Of a stretch of DNA of 64,000 nt, positions 55,039-64,000 are shown piece after piece (the stretch's first letter is position 1; the number at the start of each line of letters is the position of its first letter). Below the pieces are notes generated by a model. The model did no database searches and had not been told where the DNA came from. It worked only from the letters and a program-made list of their open reading frames with translations. This DNA is from Hyalangium gracile (GTDB taxonomy: Bacteria > Myxococcota > Myxococcia > Myxococcales > Myxococcaceae): assembly GCF_020103725.1 (NCBI RefSeq), contig NZ_JAHXBG010000001.1, positions 434,001-498,000 of the forward strand. Direction: 5' to 3'. Position numbers and translations under genes: made by a program.

Positions 55039-56163
55039 ATGGCGCGGAAGCGGCGGACGAAGAAGGCGACACGGCAGGTGGGCTACGCGGTGGTGGGGCT
55101 GGGACACTTCGCGCAGGACGCGATCCTGCCGGCCTTCGAGCACGCGAAGGACAACTCGAAGCTGGTGGCGCTGGTGAGCGGAGACCCGGAGAAGGCGCGC
55201 GAGCTGGGCGAGCGCCACGGGGTGCCGGTGTTCGACTACGACAGACTCGAGGAGTGCCTGGCGCTGCCCGAGGTGGAGGCCGTCTACATCGCCGTGCCCA
55301 ACGCGCGGCACGCGGAGTTCGCGGTGCGCGCGGCGAAGGCGGGCGTGCACGTGCTGTGCGAGAAGCCGCTGGCCATCACCGTGGAGCAGTGCCGGGAGAT
55401 GATCCGCGCCTGCGAGGAGAGCGACGTCCGGCTGATGACGGCGTACCGGCTCCACTTCGAGCAGGCCAACCTCACGGCGGTGGAGGCGGTGCGCGAGGGG
55501 AAGATCGGCGATCCGCGCATGTTCACCTCGACGTTCACCTTCCAGATCAACGCACCCAACATCCGCCTGGAGCGGGACAAGGGCGGCGGGGTGCTGTGGG
55601 ACATCGGCGTGTACTGCGTGAACGCGGCGCGCTACCTCTTCCGCGCCGAGCCGGTGGAGGTGTTCGCCTTCTGCGACAAGGGGAAGGATGCGCGCTTCAC
55701 GGAGGTGGAGGAGGCCGCCTCGGTGGTGATGCGCTTCCCGGAGGGGAAGCTGGCGGCCTTCAACGTGAGCTTCGGCTCGGAGGCGGTGGCCACCTACCAG
55801 GTGGTGGGCACCGAGGGCACGCTGAAGCTGGACAACGCCTACGAGTACAAGGGTGACATCCGCTGGGAGCTGATGTCCGAGGGCAAGACGCGCAAGGGCA
55901 AGGTGCCGCCGCGCGATCAGATCGCTCCGGAGCTGCTCGCCTTCAGCGACTGCGTCATCGAGGGCCAGGAGCCCGAGCCGAACGGCTGGGAGGGGCTGGC
56001 GGACGTGCGCATCATCTCCGCGCTGTACGAGTCGGCGCGCACGGGCCAGCCGGTGCGGCTGGAGCCCTTCGAGAAGCCCCGGCGGCCGACGAAGGAGCAG
56101 GAGGAGCACCGCCCGGCGGGGGACACGCCGGAGCTCATCAACGTGGAGGCGCCCTCGCAGTAG
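55039..56163 (+). CDS. Gfo/Idh/MocA-family NAD(P)-dependent oxidoreductase
   Basis: 374 residues from ATG 55039, GGAGG six bases upstream. The N-terminal Rossmann fold reads VGYAVVGLGHFAQDAILPAF, then VYIAVPNARHAEF and the family signature CEKPLA. The C-terminal domain has GVLWDIGVYCVNAARYLF, the GG-x-x-D-x-G-x-H-like region with His replaced by Tyr-Cys. It oxidises or reduces a sugar or inositol-like substrate using NAD(P). It is alone on its strand. Confidence 0.93.
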   Translation: MARKRRTKKATRQVGYAVVGLGHFAQDAILPAFEHAKDNSKLVALVSGDPEKARELGERHGVPVFDYDRLEECLALPEVEAVYIAVPNARHAEFAVRAAKAGVHVLCEKPLAITVEQCREMIRACEESDVRLMTAYRLHFEQANLTAVEAVREGKIGDPRMFTSTFTFQINAPNIRLERDKGGGVLWDIGVYCVNAARYLFRAEPVEVFAFCDKGKDARFTEVEEAASVVMRFPEGKLAAFNVSFGSEAVATYQVVGTEGTLKLDNAYEYKGDIRWELMSEGKTRKGKVPPRDQIAPELLAFSDCVIEGQEPEPNGWEGLADVRIISALYESARTGQPVRLEPFEKPRRPTKEQEEHRPAGDTPELINVEAPSQ

Positions 56164-56178
56164 CCTGCGCGCGAGGGA

Positions 56179-56937
56179 CTACTCGGGGGCGGCGCACAGC
56201 GAGTGCTCCGTGCTGTACGCGCCCGACAGGGGCGTGAGGTCCTCACGCCCCTGGTACTCGTGCCACCAGCGCGCGGCCTGCCAGATGGCCTCGGGGCAGC
56301 TCGCGCTGCTGGCGATGCCCGGCGTCAGCTCGAAGCCGGCGGCGCCCAGCACCATCTCGGCCATGGCCGCCGAGGGCAGCCCGAAGCCGTCCAGCAGCGG
56401 GTTGGTGGCGCGCCCCGCTCCCCACACGTACGGCAGCCACCGCGTCACCAGGTCCACCGCGTCCATCGCCGAGCGCTGGCGCATGAAGGTGCGCAGCGCC
56501 TCGCTCACGGGCGCCTGCTCCACCGGCACGTGCAGCACGGCGATGTTGGGGTAGCGCTTCGCGTCGTCGTAGCGGCCCAGGTCCGCGCGCTGCACCCCGT
56601 TCGTGCTCGGCGGGTAGCCGAAGCCTCCGCCGGGGTCGAGGGAGATCTCCCAGGCGGTGGCGGCGGTCAGCTCGCCCTCGGGCGGCTCCACCAGCACCAC
56701 GTGGCTCCAGTAGCTGGGCGTCAGGTCATGCCGCGCCTGGGACTGCGCCACCCGGAGCCGGAAGGACACCGGATCCGTGCCGCCGAGCAGCACCAGCAGC
56801 GGCGAGCCGCTGGCCTTCTTGCCCCTGGCCTTCGCCGCGCGCTGGAGCCAGGCGAGGTTCGTCTGGTTGCGCGAGCGTGTCTGGCAGACGAACTGCGGGT
56901 TGGGGGCGGAGGCGGGAGAGGAGCGGATCTGAAGCAT
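56179..56937 (-). CDS. Soluble protein of unknown function downstream of the PhoD-like gene
   Basis: 252 residues. No signal peptide and no family that I recognise. Visible features are WSHVVLVEPPEGE, WEISLDPGGGFGYPP, a conserved-looking AVDLVTRWLPYVWG, and ASCPEAIWQAARWWHEY near the end; one Cys and several Trp residues could be catalytic. The gene starts 12 bp after the PhoD-like gene's stop on the same strand, so the two are an operon. Confidence 0.7.
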   Translation of the reverse strand: MLQIRSSPASAPNPQFVCQTRSRNQTNLAWLQRAAKARGKKASGSPLLVLLGGTDPVSFRLRVAQSQARHDLTPSYWSHVVLVEPPEGELTAATAWEISLDPGGGFGYPPSTNGVQRADLGRYDDAKRYPNIAVLHVPVEQAPVSEALRTFMRQRSAMDAVDLVTRWLPYVWGAGRATNPLLDGFGLPSAAMAEMVLGAAGFELTPGIASSASCPEAIWQAARWWHEYQGREDLTPLSGAYSTEHSLCAAPE

Positions 56938-56949
56938 GGTGGGGCCTCG

Positions 56950-58398
56950 CTAGCGGTGGCGGAGGACGAAGGGGGCGACGGCGGGCGGCGGACCGCCGGG
57001 CTCCAGCGGGAAGAAGCGCGGCGTCACCTCGAGGCTGTCGCCGTGGCGCCGGAACGACAGCAGGCACACGTTGTTGCCCCGCTGGCGGTAGAGGGTGTAC
57101 GCGAAGAAGGAGGAGCGACTGCCCTCGAGCTCCAGGGCGCCTCCGATGAGCGTGGCGTCCGAGTGCCGGGGCCAGCGCTCCTTCTTGCCCGAGAGGTTGG
57201 CCTTGAGGTCGGCCAGCTGGTCCACACCGGGCGTCGTCACCAGCGCGGTGGGCGAGCAGATGACCTCGATCATCTGCATGCCGGTGGCCAGCGCATCCTT
57301 GGGCATGAAGCGGGCGATGCGGCTCCAGTGCATGTCGCCGGTGATGAGCAGCACGTCCCCGGCCTGGCGCATCAGCCGATCCAGCTCCCCCATGAGGAAG
57401 CGGAAGTCGGCGTAGTTGCTCATCGTCGAGTCGCCGAAGCGGCGGTTCAGCCCACCCGCCCTGGGCATGGCCAGCGACTGGCCGGTGACGAAGACGCCCA
57501 GCTTGCGCTGCTGGATGCAGCGCGACACCCAGGCGGACAGCGCCTCCCGGGCCAGGGGCGTCATGGTGGTCTGGAAGTTCGCATCGCGCCAGGCGCGCGC
57601 ATCCAGGAGGAAGAAGGAGAGCGGCTCCACGTCGAACTGGACGGGCGTGCCCACGGGCGTGGGGTCCACGTGCTGGAAGTGGCCGTACAGCATGCGGGCC
57701 ACGTCCGCCCACGCCGCGCGCCCGGGGCCCGTCCAGGTGTTCTGGGACTGGACCGAGGGCATCGGGAAGTTGTTCCAGTAGTCGTGGTCGTCCGGCACGC
57801 ACGCGTACGGCGCGGCGTGCACCACCTTGGCGTAGGCGTGGTCGTCGAACCAGTTGCGGGCGTAGTCCTGCTCGAACTTGCGCGCGAGCGCCGGGCGCGC
57901 GTCCGGCAGGTTCTTCAGCGGAGGCAGGTCCAGGTACACCTGGTCGCCGGTGAGCAGCAGCAGGTCCGGCGTGTAGCCCCGGAGGATGGAGTCCATGGAC
58001 GCGCCCGCCACGCCGCTCTTGTCCTCCTCCCAGTAGAAGCAGGAGGCGAGCATCAGGTGGAAGGCGCGATCCAGGCCGGAGGGCACCGAGCGCGGGAGGG
58101 CGCGCAGGGAGGAGATGACGGGAGGCGCGCCGTCCAGGCTCACGCCCACGCGGAAGGCCTGGGGCGAGGTGGCGTGGACGGGGAACTCATACAGGCCGGC
58201 GAAGATGCGGGGCGTGTCCACCCCGAGGAACGGGCCGGCGCGCACGCTCTGGATGGGACGCAGGGTGGCCGGCTGCGCGGGAAGCCCATCCAGGGTCCAG
58301 CTCAGGGCGGGCGCGGTGGTGCGCTCGCGGACTCCGAGCCAGACGCGAAGGCGCCCACCGCCAGCGGCACACGCATGCAGGACGACGTTGGCGCTCAT
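56950..58398 (-). CDS. PhoD-like metallophosphatase
   Basis: 482 residues from ATG 58398 with GAGGGGG upstream. The metal-binding motifs are LLLTGDQVYLD, VPDDHDYWNNF and LLITGDMHWSR, the order and spacing seen in PhoD-type alkaline phosphatases/phosphodiesterases. An N-terminal beta-sandwich (about 1-120) precedes the catalytic part, also typical. No signal peptide is evident at the chosen start. It should cleave phosphomono- or diesters with Fe and Ca ions. It leads a two-gene operon. Confidence 0.88.
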   Translation of the reverse strand: MSANVVLHACAAGGGRLRVWLGVRERTTAPALSWTLDGLPAQPATLRPIQSVRAGPFLGVDTPRIFAGLYEFPVHATSPQAFRVGVSLDGAPPVISSLRALPRSVPSGLDRAFHLMLASCFYWEEDKSGVAGASMDSILRGYTPDLLLLTGDQVYLDLPPLKNLPDARPALARKFEQDYARNWFDDHAYAKVVHAAPYACVPDDHDYWNNFPMPSVQSQNTWTGPGRAAWADVARMLYGHFQHVDPTPVGTPVQFDVEPLSFFLLDARAWRDANFQTTMTPLAREALSAWVSRCIQQRKLGVFVTGQSLAMPRAGGLNRRFGDSTMSNYADFRFLMGELDRLMRQAGDVLLITGDMHWSRIARFMPKDALATGMQMIEVICSPTALVTTPGVDQLADLKANLSGKKERWPRHSDATLIGGALELEGSRSSFFAYTLYRQRGNNVCLLSFRRHGDSLEVTPRFFPLEPGGPPPAVAPFVLRHR

Positions 58399-58547
58399 GC
58401 CCCCTCGCGGTGCGGGACGTACGGACCACCTGCCCATGAATTAGCACGGGGCCCCCGCATGGCGGAACCCACGAATTCGCGGAATGTCCGGACCACGCGC
58501 TATCCTTCGCCTCGAAGTCTCATCGCATCGCCTCCGAGGAAACGTTC

Positions 58548-59654
58548 ATGGCCGTGAAGAAACGTGCAGCCGCCGCCAACAAGGTCTCGAAGAAGAACGA
58601 GGTAGCCAGCGCGCCCGCCTCCGCGAGCCTCGTCAACCACATCGCCTTCGTGGTGGACCGCAGCGGCTCGATGCGCCGCATCAAGGACCAGGTGGTGCGC
58701 GTCTTCAACAACCAGCTCGACACCGTCCAGCGCAACGCGAAGTCGGCCGGGCAGAAGACGTTCTTCAGCACCTTCATGTTCCACACCACCGTGGACAAGC
58801 CGCGCCACCTCGCCGCCCCCGTGGAGAAGGTCCGCAAGCTCAAGGCGTCCGACTACAAGCTGGGCGGCAGCACCGCCCTGCTGGACGCGGTGGGCACCTC
58901 CATCACCAGCCTCCAGAAGGCCAAGGGCGCCACGAACAAGGACACCAGCTTCCTGATCGTCGTCATCACCGACGGGCACGAGAACTGCTCGAGTCAGTAC
59001 AAGCGGAGCCTCAAGGGGCTCATCGCCAAGGTCCAGAAGACGGGCCGCTGGAGCCTGGCCTTCCTGGTGCCCCCTGGCAGCGAGAACACGCTCACCAAAT
59101 TCGGCATCCCCAAGGGCAACGTCACCCGCTGGGACGCCACCGCCAAGGGCACCAAGGTGCTGGACGAGAAGCTGGCCGCGGGCCTCAAGACGTTCTACGC
59201 GGCGCGCGCCAGCGGGCAGAAGTCGGTGACGGCGTTCTTCACCACCGACATGAGCAAGGTGGATGTGAAGAGCCTGTCGGCCCTGAAGGACCTGTCCAAG
59301 GGCTTCGCGCGGTGGACGGTGGACAAGGAGCGCTCCATCCGCGAGTTCGTCAACACGAAGCTCCAGACCAGCTCCACGCTGCGCAAGAAGCTGGGCAACG
59401 AGTACCAGCCCGGCCGCGGCTTCTATGAGCTGACCAAGCCGGAGACGGTGCAGCCGCGCAAGAACATCGCCATCCTGGACAAGAAGACGAAGGCCATCTT
59501 CGGCGGGGACCAGGCCCGCAAGGTGCTGGGCATGCCGAGCGGCGCCAACGTCAAGGTGAAGCCCGGCAACCACATGGAGTACTCCATCTTCGTGGAGAGC
59601 ACCTCCAACAACCGGAAGCTGGTGCGCGGCACCACCCTGCTCTACCAGCAGTAA
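58548..59654 (+). CDS. Cytoplasmic VWA-domain protein
   Basis: 368 residues, basic N-terminus without signal peptide. The MIDAS is complete: D37-x-S39-x-S41 in DRSGSM, T109 in GGSTALLD, D142 in ITDGHEN. The VWA domain ends near residue 230, followed by a basic region (about 250-368) with PGRGFYELTKPETVQP and YSIFVESTSNNRKL. Such single-domain VWA proteins often assist metal insertion or AAA+ machines, but no AAA+ gene is present here. It precedes a LamG gene and a HEAT-like gene on the same strand. Confidence 0.88.
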   Translation: MAVKKRAAAANKVSKKNEVASAPASASLVNHIAFVVDRSGSMRRIKDQVVRVFNNQLDTVQRNAKSAGQKTFFSTFMFHTTVDKPRHLAAPVEKVRKLKASDYKLGGSTALLDAVGTSITSLQKAKGATNKDTSFLIVVITDGHENCSSQYKRSLKGLIAKVQKTGRWSLAFLVPPGSENTLTKFGIPKGNVTRWDATAKGTKVLDEKLAAGLKTFYAARASGQKSVTAFFTTDMSKVDVKSLSALKDLSKGFARWTVDKERSIREFVNTKLQTSSTLRKKLGNEYQPGRGFYELTKPETVQPRKNIAILDKKTKAIFGGDQARKVLGMPSGANVKVKPGNHMEYSIFVESTSNNRKLVRGTTLLYQQ

Positions 59655-59780
59655 CGCTGAGCCCGGCTCGCGGCCGCGCGGCCGCCCGTCGCCCCGCCCA
59701 CCGAGGCTCGAGGCGCCGGGTGGCCTCCCGCGTCCGTCACATCGCCCCCCGGCCATGTCCATCGTTGCCGGGGGCCGACC

Positions 59781-60890
59781 ATGCCGCGCAGCTTCGCCAT
59801 CACCACCTCCTCTCCCTCGGTCCAGCCGGATGGCTCGGGCCAGGGAGAGTTCACCTTCACCGTCTCCAATGGCCTGGGGCGCCCGGCTCGTGTCCGGGCC
59901 GTGCTCGAGCCAGAGGGCCAGCTCCAGCGTGGCTGGCTGGCGCTCACGGGAGAGCCCGAGCGGGAGCTCGCTCCGGATGGCACGCAGAGCTATGGGGTGA
60001 GGGTGTCCACTCCGCCGGGGACTCCCGAGGGCACCTATGCGTTCCGGCTCATCGTGGTGAACGTCGCCAACCCCGATGAGGAGTTCGCCATCGGGCCCTC
60101 GGTGGCCCTCCAGGTCCAGCGCCCGACGATCGCGCCCCCCAGGAAGTTCCCGATGTGGCTCGTCCTCCTCGCGGCCGGGGTGCTGCTCATCTCCGCGGGC
60201 GCCGTCGGCGCGGGGCTGCTGCTGCGGGACGAGCCCGGCACCGGGGGCTCGGGCTCCGCGCCCACGGTGTCGCTGGGCTTCAATGGCCAGAGCAGCTTCG
60301 TCGATCTGGGCGAGCCCGCCGAGCTCGAGTTCACCGGCACCGTCACCGTGGAGGCGTGGATCCGCCCCAGGACTACCGGGGGCTTCCACAACATCCTGGC
60401 CCAGGGCTACACGGTGACGCCGCCGGGCGAGTTCTTCTTCCGCATCTTCGCCGGGCAGTACCAGGTCGGCTCGTGGGATGGGATGAACCACGCCGTCTCC
60501 TTCCCCATGCCTCGGGAGGACGCCGGGCAGTGGGTCCACCTGGCCGGCGTGTATGATGGCTCGCGGTGGATCCTCTACCGCAACGGGAACGAGGTGGCCT
60601 CCAACCCGGAGCGCGTGGGCGTCATCGACGTGAAGGCCCCGTGGGCCATCGGCGCTCGCGGAGGGGGCCAGGAGCGCTTCTTCGATGGCGACATCGGCGC
60701 GGTGCGGCTGTGGCGCGTCGCGCGTGGGCCGGAGCAGATCCGCGAGGACATGCGGGGTGAGCCCAAGCGGGACGCGGAGGGCCTCCTCGGCTCCTGGTCC
60801 CTGAGCGAGGGCCGGGGCACCATCGCCGGGGACCGGGGCCCGGGCCAGTCCCACGGCGTGCTCCGGGGCGCCACATGGAACACGCCATAG
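59781..60890 (+). CDS. LamG-domain protein with central membrane segment
   Basis: 369 residues. The first 110 residues form a beta-sandwich domain (GEFTFTVSNGLGRPARVRAVL). One membrane helix (about 126-149) follows. Residues about 165-365 are a LamG/concanavalin-like domain with VDLGEPAELEFTGTVTVEAW, GQWVHLAGVYDGSRW and DGDIGAVRLWRVAR, a sugar- or protein-binding fold. Topology suggests the first domain in the cytoplasm and LamG outside. It lies 126 bp after the VWA gene and 26 bp before the HEAT-like gene. Confidence 0.82.
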   Translation: MPRSFAITTSSPSVQPDGSGQGEFTFTVSNGLGRPARVRAVLEPEGQLQRGWLALTGEPERELAPDGTQSYGVRVSTPPGTPEGTYAFRLIVVNVANPDEEFAIGPSVALQVQRPTIAPPRKFPMWLVLLAAGVLLISAGAVGAGLLLRDEPGTGGSGSAPTVSLGFNGQSSFVDLGEPAELEFTGTVTVEAWIRPRTTGGFHNILAQGYTVTPPGEFFFRIFAGQYQVGSWDGMNHAVSFPMPREDAGQWVHLAGVYDGSRWILYRNGNEVASNPERVGVIDVKAPWAIGARGGGQERFFDGDIGAVRLWRVARGPEQIREDMRGEPKRDAEGLLGSWSLSEGRGTIAGDRGPGQSHGVLRGATWNTP

Positions 60891-60916
60891 GCGGCTTGTG
60901 CTAAACCCAGCGGCCT

Positions 60917-63643
60917 ATGGCTCCGAGCGAAGAGCTGAGCACCGCAGACCTCCAACGGCTGGCCCGCGCCGAGGCGCCGGAACTGCCGGAAGCCGTCATC
61001 GCCTTCCTGGTCCAGCCGGAGAAGCCCCCCGAGAAGCCTCTTCCGGAGGGCGCCATCGACTTCCAGGGCCTGAAGTCCCTGCTGTGGCAGGCCCAGCACC
61101 GCCGCGACGCCAAGGGCCGCCGGGCCGCCTCGCACGAGGCCTGGCAGCGCTTCCTGGCCCAGAAGGACGTGCCGCTGCCGCCGCGCTTCACCCTGGCGGA
61201 CCTGCTCGTCTCGCTCTACGAGCGCAACACCGACGCCAGCCGCGCCACCCTCTTCCAGCTGGTGCGCGGCGCGGACCTCCAGTTCGGCCTGTGGGGCGGG
61301 CTCAAGCGCATCTACAAGCTGGCCGAGCAGCGCCATGACGCGGAGATGTTCGGCGTGCTGGCCTGGCGCTTCGACGTGGAGAGCCAGACGCACACCACGC
61401 GCGAGGTGTCGCTCGGCACCATCACCTACCTGCGTCGCCGCGCGTGGCGCTACCTGCGGCAGCTGGGCGCCGCGGTGCCGGAGCTCTTCCCCCAGTTCGC
61501 CGTCGAGGTGCTGCGCCACTACACCCCGGAGACGCGGTGGCGGCAGACGTGGGTGGCGATGCACCTCTGGGCGCACGGCTCGGAGAAGTACAACGCGTAC
61601 TCCTTCACCATCGACGTGCCGGCGGACATGGTGAAGTACCGCGCCTTCCCGGACGCGTGGAAGCGCTCGCCGGACGCGCTCATGCGGTTGCTGGACACGT
61701 GCCAGTCGGACCCGGCGGCGCGCTTCGCCATCCAGAACCTGCGCAAGGACTTCCCCGAGGCGCTGCGCCAGGTGACGCCCACGTGGCTGGACAGGCTCGC
61801 CCGGAGGCCGCTGGCCAGCGCGCACGAGTTCCTCGTGGAGACGCTGCAGGGCTCGCCTGAGTTCCACCAGGGCAAGCTGCGCGGGCTCGGGCTGCACGAG
61901 GCGGTGCTGGCGCTGCTGGTGTCGCCCAGCCCCAAGGCGCGCACCTACGCCATCGAGTATGCGCGGGCGCACGCGGCGGACCTGCCCGCCGAGCGGCTGG
62001 CGGAGCTGCTGGGCTCGGGCCTGGCGGACACGATGATGTACGCCGCCGCGACGCTGGAGAAGCGCAACCCGCGCGAGCTGGGGGCGGACTTCCTGGGGCG
62101 GCTGCTGGCCTTCAAGGCCACCAACGGCTTCGCCGCGAAGGCGCTGGAGCAGGCGTTCGACAGGGCGGAGCTGTCCCACCGCTTCCTGATCGACATGTTC
62201 TACGGGAGCAACGAGCAGCTCTCGTGGGTGAAGGGCTACATCGACTCGAAGTACGCCGCCGCCGAGCTGCCCGCCTCCTTCTATAAGGAGCTGCTGGCGG
62301 ACGCGCGGCACAGCAAGTTCCCCACGTACTACGCCAGCCCGGTGGAGCAGTTCGCGCTCAAGGCGCTGGGGGCGTACTCGCCGGCGGCCATCGGCGCGGA
62401 CTGGCTCCTGGACAACGCCATCCACCCGCGCCTGGGCAGCACGGTGCAGAAGTGGCTGATGCGCGCCGAGGCGCTGCCGGGGCTGGACGTGGAGCGGGTG
62501 AAGGGGCTGGTGTTCAACGCGAAGTACCGCGAGGTGGCGCTGGCGCTGCTGGGCAACCGGAAGCTCTTCAGCGCGCGGCAGCTCACCGTGCCCTGGCTGC
62601 TGGCGCTGGCGCGGCGGGCGGACCCGGCGCTGCACGGGTTTGCCCACCGCTACCTGCTGGAGAACCTCTCGCCGGGGGACTTCAGCGAGTCCGAGGACGC
62701 CGCGGCGGGCCTGGAGCGCCTCTTCGAGCTGGCGCTGGGAGCGAAGCAGCCGGTGCCGGTGCGGCAGTTCGCGCAGACGTACCTGCGCGTGCACCACCCC
62801 GTCATCGGCCCCGAGCAGCCCGAGTCCAAGTCCTACCAGCTCAAGCCCAAGGCGCCGCGCAAGGCGTACACGGCCGAGCGGCTGTGGCCGGCGCTGTTCG
62901 ACGCGAGGGATGACGTGCGGCGCTTCGCGCTGGCCATCACCCGGGCGGAGCTGCGCGCGTGGGGCTACCACCCGCGCGTGTACGAGCTGGCCGAGGCGGA
63001 GGCCAAGGAGGTGCGCAACCTGGCCTACGACGCGCTGCTGCAGGCCGGCGAGGCGGGGGCGGACGAGCGCTGCACGCTCAAGCCCGAGGAGCTGGACGCG
63101 GTGAAGGTGTTCACCCTCACCGAGAGCACCAAGCGCAGCACGCGCGAGGTGGCGGTGGAGCTCATCCGCCGGCACTACGCGCGGCTGGGCGGGGCCGAGC
63201 GGCTGGCGTGGCTGATGGAGAGCGCGGACCGCGAGGTGGGCCTGTTCGCCGTGCGCCTGCTCTGGGAGAAGCACCGCCCCACGCACCTGCCGGCGGGGTG
63301 GAAGCCCGCCGGGGCGACGGAGGCTCCGGCCGTCAGCGGCATGGAGCGCTTCGCCAACGTGGACGCGCTGCGCACCTTCGTGCGGCGGATGCTCTTCGGC
63401 CTGCCGCCGGGGCGCTCGAAGGAGGGCCGCGAGGGGATGGTGCAGCGGCGGCTGTCGGCGAGCACCGCCAAGCGGCGCATCATCGAGCTGGTGAGGGACC
63501 TGGGGCTGGAGGACCAGGCCTTCGCGCGGGTGGTGGCGCCGGTGCTCAACGAGTTCACTGGCTCGCTGGCCAAGGGAGAGTGGCAGAGCTGCCTGGCCTC
63601 CCTGGTGCAGCTGCGGGCGGCACACCCGGGCGTCTCCCTGTGA
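60917..63643 (+). CDS. Large HEAT-like helical repeat protein
   Basis: 908 residues, all-helical, no signal peptide or membrane segment. Repeating pairs of amphipathic helices (for example AIEYARAHAADLPAERLAELLGSG and VEQFALKALGAYSP) run along the whole length, as in HEAT or ARM scaffolds. No catalytic motif is visible. It follows the LamG gene by 26 bp. Together with the VWA gene it may form a scaffold-and-clamp unit; the pathway is unknown. Confidence 0.82.
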   Translation: MAPSEELSTADLQRLARAEAPELPEAVIAFLVQPEKPPEKPLPEGAIDFQGLKSLLWQAQHRRDAKGRRAASHEAWQRFLAQKDVPLPPRFTLADLLVSLYERNTDASRATLFQLVRGADLQFGLWGGLKRIYKLAEQRHDAEMFGVLAWRFDVESQTHTTREVSLGTITYLRRRAWRYLRQLGAAVPELFPQFAVEVLRHYTPETRWRQTWVAMHLWAHGSEKYNAYSFTIDVPADMVKYRAFPDAWKRSPDALMRLLDTCQSDPAARFAIQNLRKDFPEALRQVTPTWLDRLARRPLASAHEFLVETLQGSPEFHQGKLRGLGLHEAVLALLVSPSPKARTYAIEYARAHAADLPAERLAELLGSGLADTMMYAAATLEKRNPRELGADFLGRLLAFKATNGFAAKALEQAFDRAELSHRFLIDMFYGSNEQLSWVKGYIDSKYAAAELPASFYKELLADARHSKFPTYYASPVEQFALKALGAYSPAAIGADWLLDNAIHPRLGSTVQKWLMRAEALPGLDVERVKGLVFNAKYREVALALLGNRKLFSARQLTVPWLLALARRADPALHGFAHRYLLENLSPGDFSESEDAAAGLERLFELALGAKQPVPVRQFAQTYLRVHHPVIGPEQPESKSYQLKPKAPRKAYTAERLWPALFDARDDVRRFALAITRAELRAWGYHPRVYELAEAEAKEVRNLAYDALLQAGEAGADERCTLKPEELDAVKVFTLTESTKRSTREVAVELIRRHYARLGGAERLAWLMESADREVGLFAVRLLWEKHRPTHLPAGWKPAGATEAPAVSGMERFANVDALRTFVRRMLFGLPPGRSKEGREGMVQRRLSASTAKRRIIELVRDLGLEDQAFARVVAPVLNEFTGSLAKGEWQSCLASLVQLRAAHPGVSL

Positions 63644-63668
63644 GGCGCCGTCTATACTCCGCACCTAC

Positions 63669-64000
63669 ATGAAGATTCCTCTGAAGGAGCAGCTCCGGCG
63701 CACGCTGCGGCGCGACCTGTGGATCGCGATCGCGCCCGCGACGGTGCTCATCAGCATCGCGTTCGCGGTGACGTTCTACTTCGTCAAGCCGGCGCCGCCG
63801 AAGAAGCTCGTCATCGCGATGGCGCCAGACGAGGGTGGGTTCCGGTACTTCGCGCGGAAGTACCAGGAGGCCCTGGCGCGCGACGGCATCACGCTGGAGC
63901 TGAAGCAGACGCAGGGCTCGGTGAGCAGCGTGAAGCTCCTCACCGAGGAGAGCGGGGCGGTGGACGTCGCGTTCGTGCAGAGCGGCACGGTGGGCGCGGA
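63669..64000 (+). CDS. TAXI-type TRAP transporter solute-binding protein, 3' truncated
   Basis: The window ends inside this gene. The start MKIPLKEQLRRTLRR is followed by one membrane segment (about 18-39) and then KLVIAMAPDEGGFRYFARKYQEAL and SSVKLLTEESGAVDVAFVQSG, the pattern of TAXI solute-binding proteins (GGxxY, and DVAFVQ). In this branch the protein remains membrane-anchored. The ligand and any permease lie beyond the window. Confidence 0.85.
   Translation, partial: MKIPLKEQLRRTLRRDLWIAIAPATVLISIAFAVTFYFVKPAPPKKLVIAMAPDEGGFRYFARKYQEALARDGITLELKQTQGSVSSVKLLTEESGAVDVAFVQSGTVGA

Noticed and set aside
56203-58557. Open frame of about 784 codons on the plus strand
   Set aside because: It lies opposite the PhoD-like gene and its partner, whose motifs are convincing.
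60575-63664. Open frame of about 1029 codons on the minus strand
   Set aside because: It is antisense to the HEAT-like gene and part of the LamG gene, has Arg/His/Gln-rich shadow composition and no domain.

Overview
The window is high-GC DNA from a myxobacterium, most likely of the Cystobacterineae (Archangium/Cystobacter/Stigmatella/Myxococcus relatives). This rests on gene content: two SitA-like lipoprotein toxins, Imm11-type immunity, two DUSAM-like proteins, a Ser/Thr kinase, an NtrC-type regulator, many lipoproteins and many hybrid or odd sensor kinases. It is an inference, since no rRNA is present. No tRNA, rRNA or CRISPR array was recognised.

Layout. 1-3.3 kb: the end of a hybrid histidine kinase, a VWA protein and a membrane coiled-coil protein. 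3.3-6.6 kb (minus): a three-gene unit of lipoprotein, SitA-like toxin with an AHH nuclease domain, and Imm11-type immunity protein. 6.8-10.6 kb: a small basic protein, then a BlaI repressor / BlaR1-like protease pair behind a promoter with two operators; BlaR1 carries 29-residue repeats that recur in the secreted protein next to it. 10.7-24.3 kb: DUF5916-like protein, lipoproteins, AsmA, ATP-grasp enzyme, chemoreceptor, reductase, NtrC-type regulator, and a Cys-rich lipoprotein/DUSAM pair. 24.5-27.7 kb: a pepsin-like secreted protein, a membrane Ser/Thr kinase and a second DUSAM gene. 27.85-29.1 kb: an intact IS4-family element with 17-bp ends and a 9-bp target duplication. 29.1-31.5 kb: an A/T-richer insert with two divergent AbiTii-like genes (candidate phage defence). 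32-39.6 kb (minus): kdpFABC followed by a split KdpD (KdpD/Usp protein plus separate HAMP-PAS kinase) and no kdpE. 39.8-46.1 kb (minus): MtfA peptidase, membrane protein, a second SitA-like toxin with a different tip and a different immunity gene, and a beta-helix lipoprotein. 46.2-50.7 kb: a wrecked epimerase gene, a small protein, an M16 peptidase and a methyltransferase. 51.0-54.3 kb: a four-gene operon joined by ATGA overlaps (small protein, kinase, isoprenoid-synthase-like enzyme, methyltransferase). 54.4-64 kb: a Gly-rich lipoprotein, Gfo/Idh/MocA oxidoreductase, PhoD-like phosphatase pair, VWA, LamG and HEAT-like proteins, and the start of a TAXI-type binding protein.

The most interesting material is (a) the two polymorphic-toxin cassettes that share one delivery body, (b) the BlaI/BlaR1 locus whose sensor and secreted neighbour share a repeat family, (c) the divergent AbiTii pair beside a fresh IS insertion, and (d) the kinase / isoprenoid-enzyme / methyltransferase operon.
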